From Candidatus Levyibacteriota bacterium (lineage in GTDB: Bacteria; Patescibacteria; Microgenomatia; Levybacterales; UBA12049), in contig PPGL01000003.1 in NCBI GenBank assembly GCA_003173915.1, positions 1 through 29,829 of the forward strand: a stretch of 29,829 bases of DNA. The letters are read 5' to 3'. How positions within the stretch are numbered: position 1 is the first letter of the stretch; the number at the start of each line of letters is the position of its first letter. The notes below the pieces were generated by a model. It was not told the origin of the DNA. It ran no database searches and was given only the letters and a program-made list of their open reading frames with translations. Shown here in pieces: positions 1 to 5,579 of the stretch. The position numbers were made by a program, and so were the translations under genes.

Positions 1-428
1 ACAACATAAAACAATATCATATTTTATATTTGGAAGATCCACTTGGAGAAAACGATTGGGAAGGATGGGTAGACCTGACAACAAAACTGTCTCAAGAAGC
101 AATTGTTTCTGGAGATGATTTAACAGCAACAAATCCCTACAGACTTCAGATAGCAATTGATAAAAAAGCAATTACAGGGATTACCATAAGCCCCAGCCAA
201 ATTGGGACAGTTATCGAAACACTTGCAATTGTCGAAGTTGCAAAAGCAGCAGGATTAAAAGTAACAATTTCAGGAAGAAGCGGAGAAACACTGGATGATT
301 TTATTGCAGATTTTGCTGTTGCTGTTGATGCAGATTATGTAAAATTTGGGGCTCCTGCGCGAGGAGAACACGTTGCAAAATATAATAGATTACTCCAGAT
401 TGAATCACAACTCCAATTAGTGAAATAA
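1..428 (+). CDS. Enolase-family protein, 3' part only, lacking two catalytic residues
   Basis: This is the C-terminal part of an enolase-fold (TIM barrel) protein; the reading frame is already open at base 3 and the gene begins outside the window. Enolase landmarks are clear: LEDPL and SGDDL, which carry two metal ligands in true enolases, QIGT, RSGET, IADFAVA and AKYNRLLQIE. Two catalytic positions are changed. The Lys of the usual IK-x-NQIG motif is Ser (ISPSQIGT, codon 189-191) and the His of SHRSGE is Gly (SGRSGET, codon 273-275). The later active-site Lys (VKFG) is kept. In canonical enolase that first Lys is the proton-abstracting base, so normal 2-phosphoglycerate dehydration looks unlikely. 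It may be a paralogue with another or a regulatory role, or a lineage-specific divergent enolase. The 3' end overlaps rsmI tail to tail by 12 bases. Fold assignment is firm; function is open. Confidence 0.85.
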   Translation, partial: NIKQYHILYLEDPLGENDWEGWVDLTTKLSQEAIVSGDDLTATNPYRLQIAIDKKAITGITISPSQIGTVIETLAIVEVAKAAGLKVTISGRSGETLDDFIADFAVAVDADYVKFGAPARGEHVAKYNRLLQIESQLQLVK

Positions 429-1127
429 CAAAACAAACTCCCCTTTTGGTTGCTCTACAGAGTATTTATTAACAAACCAACTAATATTTCCCTTTTGCAC
501 TTCCTCATGTATTTTTGTTAATTCCCTTGCCAAGACAATTTCTCTATCCCCTAATATTTCTTGCATCAAACGGAGTGTTTCCAAAAGTTTGTGAGGAGCT
601 TCAAAAAAAACAGTGGTAGTTTCTATGATTTCTTGAACTTGTTTTATTTCTTTGAGTAACTTTTTCGCATTTCCTTCCTTCTTTGGCAAATACCCATAAA
701 AAGTGAACTTATCTGTTGGAAGACCAGAAATTGCCAATGCAACAATAGGAGACGCTGCTCCTGGCAAACCACTGACTGGAATGTTTTGATTTTGGCACTC
801 GCGAACAAGTGTAAAACCCGGGTCAGATATTGCCGGAGTTCCTGCATCACTCACCAAGGCAACATGTTGACCTGATTTTAAGATTTCGATAATTTCTGGA
901 ATTCTTTGTTCTTCATTATCATCATAAAATGACAGTAACCGCGGTCGTGGAGTATTTTCATAATTTTGCACGTAGGTTTTGCGCAAATGATCTAGAAGTA
1001 ATCCAGTATGTCTTGTATCTTCACAAGCAATCACTCCAATACTTGTTAAAAGCTTGGCAGCACGAATAGTAATATCTTCCAGGTTGCCAATTGGAGTTGC
1101 GACTATGTATAATGTTCCAATACCCAT
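417..1127 (-). CDS. rsmI: 16S rRNA (cytidine-1402-2'-O)-methyltransferase RsmI
   Basis: RsmI methylates the 2'-O of C1402 in the decoding centre of 16S rRNA using S-adenosylmethionine. The tetrapyrrole-methylase fold is shown by the N-terminal YIVATPIGNLEDIT, then CEDTRHTG, ALVSDAGTPAISDPG, PGAASPIVALAISGLPTD, FFEAPHK and LARELTKIHEE in the expected order. At about 236 residues it is shorter than typical RsmI (about 280) and stops just after the catalytic fold, so the usual C-terminal extension is missing. I chose the ATG at 1127 over a TTG at 1139 because it gives the usual few residues before the conserved start. The start codon abuts the divergent dedA start with no base between, so the likely promoter (TATAAT at 1152-1157 on this strand) lies within dedA. 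Confidence 0.93.
   Translation of the reverse strand: MGIGTLYIVATPIGNLEDITIRAAKLLTSIGVIACEDTRHTGLLLDHLRKTYVQNYENTPRPRLLSFYDDNEEQRIPEIIEILKSGQHVALVSDAGTPAISDPGFTLVRECQNQNIPVSGLPGAASPIVALAISGLPTDKFTFYGYLPKKEGNAKKLLKEIKQVQEIIETTTVFFEAPHKLLETLRLMQEILGDREIVLARELTKIHEEVQKGNISWFVNKYSVEQPKGEFVLLFH
1084..1113 (+). promoter_or_regulatory. Predicted dedA promoter inside the rsmI 5' end
   Basis: TTGCCA at 1084-1089 and a perfect TATAAT at 1108-1113 are 18 bases apart. The -10 box ends 14 bases before the dedA ATG, predicting a leader of about 7 bases without a Shine-Dalgarno. The elements lie within the first codons of rsmI on the other strand. Confidence 0.5.
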
Positions 1128-1760
1128 ATGCTCGAACAAATTTCAAGCTTTATTATACATCTGATTCAAACCTTTAGCTATTTTGGCGTATTTTTTCTTA
1201 TGATGCTTGAATCAGCATTTATTCCAATTCCATCAGAAATTACTCTTCCCTTTGCAGGATTTCTTGCACAACAAGGAGCATTTAACTTTACCATTGTTGT
1301 ACTTTCTGCAATTGCAGGAGATGTTATTGGCACACTTATTGCATATGCAGTTGGATTTTTTCTGGAAGAAACAGTTATTATTGGTCTTATCGAAAAATAC
1401 GGAAAATTTATTTTACTTACCAAAAGAGAGTACGACCATGTGATGCATTGGTTTCAAAAACATGGAGCAATAATCATTATGATAGGAAAACTCCTCCCAG
1501 GATTTCGAACAATCATTGGTCTTCCGGCGGGACTTGCTGAAACACCGCTTCTTAAAACAGTTCTGTATACTCTCATTGGCTCTGCAATTTGGTGCACTGC
1601 ATTCACTTACGCTGGGTATACACTCGGAAATAATTGGAAGTCTTTAGACCCGGTATTTAGAAAGTTTGAAATCGTTATTGTTGTAGTTGTTATTGCAGGA
1701 ATTTTGTGGTACGTTAATCACAAATTAAAAATTGTTAAATTTTCAAGTAAGAGATCTTAA
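1128..1760 (+). CDS. DedA family (VTT/SNARE-associated) membrane protein
   Basis: DedA proteins are inner-membrane proteins proposed to move phospholipids or the undecaprenyl-phosphate carrier across the membrane; individual substrates vary. Family signatures are SAFIPIPSEITLPFAGFLA near residues 29-47, with the re-entrant acidic helix, and GKLLPGFRTIIGLPAGLAE near residues 120-140, followed by hydrophobic helices up to a basic C-terminal tail. The length of 210 residues is normal for the family. The gene starts head to head with rsmI with zero spacing and ends tail to tail with lexA, the two stop codons sharing a TTAA. A link to polyprenyl-phosphate recycling would suit the glycan genes downstream, but that is inference. 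Confidence 0.9.
   Translation: MLEQISSFIIHLIQTFSYFGVFFLMMLESAFIPIPSEITLPFAGFLAQQGAFNFTIVVLSAIAGDVIGTLIAYAVGFFLEETVIIGLIEKYGKFILLTKREYDHVMHWFQKHGAIIIMIGKLLPGFRTIIGLPAGLAETPLLKTVLYTLIGSAIWCTAFTYAGYTLGNNWKSLDPVFRKFEIVIVVVVIAGILWYVNHKLKIVKFSSKRS
1152..1157 (-). promoter_or_regulatory. Possible rsmI -10 element inside dedA
   Basis: Read on the minus strand this is TATAAT, ending 24 bases before the rsmI ATG at 1127. No convincing -35 is seen. If used, the rsmI and dedA transcripts would overlap at their 5' ends by roughly 25 bases. Confidence 0.35.
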
Positions 1761-2389
1761 ATGAACTTTCTCACGAGTCCGACTACTTTTCCTTGTATTA
1801 ACAAGTGGCTTGGGTAAATTGGCTGCATGGACGAATTTGCTGGCTTGAGAACAACTTTTCCATCTTCTTTATAGAATTTTTTCAGCGTTGCTAAATTATC
1901 ATCAACAATTGCAACAACAATATCTCCATTTCTCACTTCGTGATCTTTTTCTATAACAACATAGTCCCCATCCAAAATACCATCTTCAATGAGTGAGCTT
2001 CCTTTAATTTGTAGCACATACGCTGTTTTTTGCCCGGAAAGCATCGAAGCAGATACAGAAAAAGTTGCATTAGCATCGGTATGTGGTTCGAGCGGTTTTC
2101 CTGCAGCAATAAAACCCATAAGCGGCAAATCTACAGAAGCAGCAAGACCATTTCCCATTGTTGAAGAAATCTTTTCATCGATAATTTTTAACACCCGAGC
2201 ATTCCCTTCCACTTTTTGGACATACCCTTTTTCGACAAGCGAACGAATAATAGCATGAATTGTTGAATTACTCTTGTGCCCAGTAGCTTTTGCAATTTCT
2301 GAAAGCGTTGGAGAATATCCAAAGTTATTTTGAAATTGTGCTAAAAATTCTAATACTTCTCTCTCTTTTCTGTATAAAACTCCTGGCAT
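1757..2389 (-). CDS. lexA: LexA repressor, SOS regulator with self-cleavage domain
   Basis: LexA represses DNA-damage genes and is inactivated by RecA-stimulated self-cleavage. The N-terminal winged helix covers about residues 1-70 (FGYSPTLSEIAKATGHKSNSTIH is the recognition region). The C-terminal S24 peptidase domain has the Ala96-Gly97 cleavage pair in FIAAGKPLE, the nucleophile Ser132 in KGSSLIEDGILDGD and the general-base Lys170 in ATLKKFY; the Ser-Lys spacing of 38 matches Gram-positive LexA. The protein should therefore be autocleavable. A perfect palindrome sits across its own promoter, suggesting autoregulation. Its stop shares a TTAA with the dedA stop. The divergent neighbour is uvrB, a classical SOS gene. 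The ATG at 2389 has only a poorly spaced GGGAG upstream. Confidence 0.95.
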   Translation of the reverse strand: MPGVLYRKEREVLEFLAQFQNNFGYSPTLSEIAKATGHKSNSTIHAIIRSLVEKGYVQKVEGNARVLKIIDEKISSTMGNGLAASVDLPLMGFIAAGKPLEPHTDANATFSVSASMLSGQKTAYVLQIKGSSLIEDGILDGDYVVIEKDHEVRNGDIVVAIVDDNLATLKKFYKEDGKVVLKPANSSMQPIYPSHLLIQGKVVGLVRKFI

Positions 2390-2445
2390 AATTGTTTAAA
2401 AGTCTCCCGAGGATCAGGGGTCGGGCAGAAATATCTTACTATTAT

Positions 2446-2475
2446 TTTATACGAAAATTCGTATATTTTTGTCAA
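2446..2475 (-). promoter_or_regulatory. Predicted lexA promoter
   Basis: On the minus strand a perfect TTGACA (2470-2475) is followed 18 bases later by TATAAA (2446-2451). The start point would be near 2439, giving a leader of about 50 bases. The palindrome at 2448-2465 covers the spacer and most of the -10 box. Confidence 0.7.
2448..2465. promoter_or_regulatory. Candidate LexA operator (perfect 8-2-8 palindrome)
   Basis: TATACGAA and TTCGTATA are perfect inverted arms separated by AA. The site sits between the -35 and -10 of the lexA promoter, where a bound repressor would block RNA polymerase. The CGAA/TTCG half-sites recall, but do not equal, the Gram-positive SOS box (GAAC-N4-GTTC). Assignment to LexA is inferred from position and symmetry. 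Confidence 0.6.
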
Positions 2476-2526
2476 TCAATCATAATAGAACAATTAACAA
2501 CCTTATTAGATCAATTGAAATTTTTG

Positions 2527-2535
2527 TGGTAAAAT
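2527..2535 (+). promoter_or_regulatory. Possible uvrB extended -10 promoter
   Basis: TGGTAAAAT fits an extended -10 element (TGn plus TAAAAT) without a good -35. A start near 2542 would give a leader of about 145 bases containing the whole palindromic repeat at 2559-2665. Confidence 0.4.
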
Positions 2536-2558
2536 ATGTTAAATAATTCCCCAGCTTA

Positions 2559-2665
2559 TGTCATTGCGAGTTCTCCGAACGAAGCAATCTCTTTATTGAG
2601 AGTCATTCTCGACTTAATCGAGAATCTATATAAATAAGTGGATTCCCGCCTACGCGGGAATGACA
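2559..2665. repeat. Composite palindromic intergenic repeat (three hairpin units)
   Basis: The element is bounded by TGTCAT and ATGACA. It has three units that each begin with GTCATT and end in AATCTC, AATCTA or AATCCA. Unit one is 2560-2591. Unit two has an 8-bp stem, ATTCTCGA (2605-2612) with TCGAGAAT (2618-2625). Unit three is in reverse orientation with stem ATTCCCGC (2642-2649) and GCGGGAAT (2654-2661) and a 4-base loop. Similar GTCATT-type palindromes are scattered in intergenic regions of many unrelated bacteria. No transposase is present. The rest of the 2390-2685 gap holds the lexA and uvrB control signals. Confidence 0.75.
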
Positions 2666-2685
2666 AGACAGGGAAAAGAGAACAT

Positions 2686-4686
2686 ATGAACTTTCAACTT
2701 GTATCAAACTTTACTCCTGCTGGCGATCAACCACAGGCAATAGACAAACTAACTGAAAAGATTAAAAAAGGAAACGAACACCAAGTACTCCTTGGTGTTA
2801 CTGGTAGTGGAAAAACATATACCATGGCATCAGTTATTGAGAAGGTACAAAGACCCACCCTTATCATTTCACACAACAAAACTCTTGCCGGACAACTGTA
2901 TCAGGAATTCAGAGAATTTTTCCCAAACAATGCAGTCTCCTATTTTGTCTCCTATTATGATTATTATCAGCCAGAAGCATATATCCCAACATCTGACACC
3001 TATATAGAAAAAGAAGCAGAAATTAATGAAGAGATTGATAAACTAAGACTATCTGCAACAACCAATTTGTTAACGCGAAAAGATGTTATTGTTGTTGCCT
3101 CTGTTTCATGTATTTATAACTTAGGATCGCCTGTTGAATATGGAAAATTTGTCATGGAACTTCGTGTTGGTATGAAAATTGAACAACGGGACATTATGGT
3201 ACGTCTTTCTGACCTGCAATATGACAGAAATGAATATGGATTTCACCGAAGCACTTTTAGGGTTAGAGGAGAAAGCATTGACCTATTTCCAGCATACATG
3301 GACAGTGGACTTCATATTGAGGTTAGTAACGGCAAACTCACTGCCCTTACTGAATTTGACCCACTCACCGGAAATGTTATTGGCTCACTCGCGGCAACGG
3401 TTATTTATCCTGCCAAACACTATATGACTGATCCAAGAAGTTACCAAGATGTTTTTAGTGTAATTAAAAAAGATTTAGACGAACAAGTTGCCAAACTTAA
3501 AAATCAAGGCAGAATTGTCGAAGCACAACGTCTTTTTCAACGAACAAATTATGATTTGGAAATGATTAAAGAAGTTGGATATGTTAATGGCATTGAAAAT
3601 TACTCCAGATATTTTGACGGGAGAAATCCTGGCGATGCTCCCTACACACTTCTTGACTATATGCAGGCGTGTGCGGATGAATGGCTTCTTTTGGTTGATG
3701 AATCACATATTACACTTCCTCAAGTACGAGGAATGTACAACGGAGACAGATCGCGAAAAGAAACGCTTATTGACTATGGTTTTCGCCTTCCCTCAGCTCT
3801 GGACAATCGACCTCTCAAATTTGATGAATTCATGCGACGTGTCCATCAAGCAGTGTATGTCTCTGCAACTCCAGATGAGTATGAGCTTTCTCTGGCTCAG
3901 GATAACGTAGTTGAGCAACTGATACGCCCAACAGGCATTGTTGATCCTGACGTCATTGTAAAGCCTACAAAAGGCCAAATAGAAGATCTTATGCAAGAAA
4001 TCAAGAAACGCGTGGAAAAACATCAGCGCGTTCTTGTAACTACTCTTACCAAACGTATGTCCGAAGAGCTTTCATTTTATTTGGAAGAAAGAGGCATAAA
4101 AGTTGCATATTTGCACTCTGATATTGAAACGCTTAACCGTCAGGATGTGTTAGACAAACTTCGTCGCGGAGATTATGACGTCTTGGTTGGCATTAATTTA
4201 CTTCGCGAAGGGCTCGACTTACCCGAAGTTACTCTCGTGGCAATTTTGGATGCTGACAAAGAAGGATTTTTACGATCGAGAACATCTCTTATCCAAACCA
4301 TGGGTCGGGCAGCACGCAATATTAACTCTGAAGTCATTTTATATGCAGACACTGTGACTCGATCAATGGATGCAGCAATCAAGGAAGTTAGACGTCGACG
4401 GGAAAAACAACTTGCATACAATAAAAAGCACGGCATTACGCCAAAATCTGTTGAAAAAAGTATTCGTGCACGACTAATTGATGAAGAATTTGAAGAAGTG
4501 GAAAAGCGTGAGCGATCAGACGGATATATGTTGCAACTCGAGAAAAAAGAAATTCTGCTTCCAGACGAGCGCGAAGCTGTTGTAAAAAAACTGCGAACGC
4601 AAATGAAAGAAGCAGCACGTAATTTAAATTTCGAAGAAGCAGCAGCAATTAGAGATAGAATTAAAGCACTAGAACAAAGGGATTAA
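2686..4686 (+). CDS. uvrB: Excinuclease ABC subunit B (UvrB)
   Basis: UvrB is the damage-verifying helicase-like subunit of UvrABC nucleotide excision repair; it receives DNA from UvrA and recruits UvrC. The 666 residues are full length. Visible motifs are Walker A GVTGSGKT (residues 37-44), the beta-hairpin region YYDYYQPEAYIP, the DESH Walker B, YVSATP, GINLLREGLDLPEV, QTMGRAARN, and a C-terminal UVR domain (LNFEEAAAIRDRIKALE) that contacts UvrC. I chose the ATG at 2686 because the protein then begins at the conserved FQLVSNFTPAGDQPQAI. A GTG at 2638 would add 16 residues encoded by the palindromic repeat. A weak AGAG precedes the ATG. The divergent lexA suggests SOS control, although the candidate operator lies about 77 bases upstream of the predicted start point. 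The stop overlaps that of yraN in a shared TTAA. Confidence 0.97.
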   Translation: MNFQLVSNFTPAGDQPQAIDKLTEKIKKGNEHQVLLGVTGSGKTYTMASVIEKVQRPTLIISHNKTLAGQLYQEFREFFPNNAVSYFVSYYDYYQPEAYIPTSDTYIEKEAEINEEIDKLRLSATTNLLTRKDVIVVASVSCIYNLGSPVEYGKFVMELRVGMKIEQRDIMVRLSDLQYDRNEYGFHRSTFRVRGESIDLFPAYMDSGLHIEVSNGKLTALTEFDPLTGNVIGSLAATVIYPAKHYMTDPRSYQDVFSVIKKDLDEQVAKLKNQGRIVEAQRLFQRTNYDLEMIKEVGYVNGIENYSRYFDGRNPGDAPYTLLDYMQACADEWLLLVDESHITLPQVRGMYNGDRSRKETLIDYGFRLPSALDNRPLKFDEFMRRVHQAVYVSATPDEYELSLAQDNVVEQLIRPTGIVDPDVIVKPTKGQIEDLMQEIKKRVEKHQRVLVTTLTKRMSEELSFYLEERGIKVAYLHSDIETLNRQDVLDKLRRGDYDVLVGINLLREGLDLPEVTLVAILDADKEGFLRSRTSLIQTMGRAARNINSEVILYADTVTRSMDAAIKEVRRRREKQLAYNKKHGITPKSVEKSIRARLIDEEFEEVEKRERSDGYMLQLEKKEILLPDEREAVVKKLRTQMKEAARNLNFEEAAAIRDRIKALEQRD

Positions 4687-5072
4687 AATCCGCTGATGTT
4701 TTCGACATGCTCAATATCTTCCACAACTCCGTTTTTATCCATTGTCACGCCAATTGCATCAATTCTTAGTGCTTTTGGTAAATGAGGATGCATTTTGGAA
4801 TATAGTTGTGCAGTTCGAACAAGATTCTCAATCTTTGTCCGAGTAATTGCCTCAAAAGGCTTACCGTAGGCATCAGAAATACGAGTTTTAACTTCAACAA
4901 ACACGAGAGTTCCTTGCTCTATTGGTTTACCCAAAACTGGCTGAAGAGCAATAATGTCAATCTCTGTATAATTTTTGCGGAAATTCATTTCTTCAATTCT
5001 ATACCCTTTTTGCATAAGATAGTAAGCAGCTTGATTTTCTCCTTGTTTGCCAACGGGATTTTTAATTTTCAT
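4683..5072 (-). CDS. yraN: YraN/UPF0102 family endonuclease-like protein
   Basis: This 129-residue protein has the UPF0102 pattern: GKQGENQAAYYLMQKGYRI at the N terminus, then NYTEIDIIAL with the catalytic-type Asp, and VFVEVKTR, the E-x-K signature of the restriction-endonuclease/Holliday-resolvase-like fold. A role in DNA recombination or repair is presumed for the family but poorly established. It ends tail to tail with uvrB, sharing a TTAA. Its promoter reads out of the repeat between yraN and rplS, with TATACT ending 6 bases before the ATG, so the mRNA is predicted to be leaderless. Confidence 0.88.
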   Translation of the reverse strand: MKIKNPVGKQGENQAAYYLMQKGYRIEEMNFRKNYTEIDIIALQPVLGKPIEQGTLVFVEVKTRISDAYGKPFEAITRTKIENLVRTAQLYSKMHPHLPKALRIDAIGVTMDKNGVVEDIEHVENISGF

Positions 5073-5078
5073 GGTCTA

Positions 5079-5107
5079 AGTATATCATCATAAAAATATG
5101 TTGTCAT
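5079..5107 (-). promoter_or_regulatory. Predicted yraN promoter using the repeat end as -35
   Basis: On the minus strand ATGACA (5102-5107) is followed after 17 bases by TATACT (5079-5084) with an upstream TGA, an extended -10. The -10 ends 6 bases before the ATG at 5072. The -35 is the terminal hexamer of the adjacent palindromic repeat. Confidence 0.55.
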
Positions 5108-5220
5108 TTCGAGTGAACGAAGTGAGCCGAGAAATCTCATACAAACGTGATCCTGGACTTCTGTGAGTAAGATCCCTCCACTCATTCTTCGTTACACTTA
5201 GAATTCGGTCGGGATGACAA
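5101..5220. repeat. Composite palindromic intergenic repeat (two opposed units)
   Basis: The element is bounded by TTGTCAT (5101-5107) and ATGACAA (5214-5220). The left unit runs from GTCATTTCGAG to CGAGAAATCTC (5103-5138). The right unit, in reverse orientation, reads GTCATCCCGACC onward and ends in GGAGGGATC (5171-5218). It shares the GTCAT start and GATC/AATCTC-like end with the element upstream of uvrB. The yraN-rplS gap holds little else. Confidence 0.7.
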
Positions 5221-5244
5221 AAAATACTAAACGCTAGTGGCTAA

Positions 5245-5535
5245 TTAGGAAACAATTGGTCGTGGAACTTGTAGATTGTATAATTTTGCTCTTTTTACCC
5301 TTTTCTTTGCCTTTTGTTTAACTTCTACTGATTCAATAAGAGGAGATGCAATTGGCCAAATTCTCTCAACAGCAACATCCCCCACCATTTTTTGAACAGT
5401 AAATGATTTATTTTCTCCTCTACCTCGGATAGACAAAACAACACCTTCAAAAACCTGAATACGAGTTTTGTCACCTTCTTGAATTTTCTGGTGAACTCGA
5501 ATTGTATCTCCTGGTGCGAAATTGATTTGCAACAT
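5245..5535 (-). CDS. rplS: Ribosomal protein bL19, short form
   Basis: bL19 lies at the 30S-50S interface. The core is unmistakable: PGDTIRVHQKI, EGDKTRIQVFEGVVLSIRGRG, SFTVQKM, VAVERIWPIASPLIESVEV and KKRVKRAKLYNL. At 96 residues it is shorter than most bL19 (about 113-120). It begins only five residues before the PGD motif, lacking the usual N-terminal helix, and ends soon after KLYNL. The start is supported by an excellent promoter whose -10 box ends 7 bases before the ATG, leaving no room for a longer protein from that transcript. It is apparently monocistronic, without a visible SD. Confidence 0.95.
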   Translation of the reverse strand: MLQINFAPGDTIRVHQKIQEGDKTRIQVFEGVVLSIRGRGENKSFTVQKMVGDVAVERIWPIASPLIESVEVKQKAKKRVKRAKLYNLQVPRPIVS

Positions 5536-5542
5536 AGTATAT

Positions 5543-5571
5543 ATTATATCCTAATTTGGAAAATTTCTCAA
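5543..5571 (-). promoter_or_regulatory. Predicted rplS promoter (leaderless)
   Basis: On the minus strand TTGAGA (5566-5571), a 17-base spacer and perfect TATAAT (5543-5548). The -10 box ends 7 bases before the rplS ATG, so transcription should begin at or within a base or so of the start codon. Confidence 0.7.
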
Positions 5572-5579
5572 TTCTTATT

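Noticed and set aside
30..32. TTG at 30 as the start of a 132-residue protein
   Set aside because: Enolase-like sequence continues upstream in frame to the window edge, so this is an internal Leu of a truncated gene.
1128..1139. TTG start at 1139 for rsmI
   Set aside because: The ATG at 1127 gives the conserved N terminus; the extra four residues are not typical of RsmI.
2559..5220. Composite palindromes as a CRISPR array or insertion sequence
   Set aside because: There are no regularly spaced identical repeats with unique spacers and no transposase gene; they are better described as palindromic intergenic repeats.
5217..5242. Possible rho-independent terminator after rplS
   Set aside because: A T-run exists on the minus strand, but the stem is only about four A/T-rich pairs and part of the T-run belongs to the repeat boundary.
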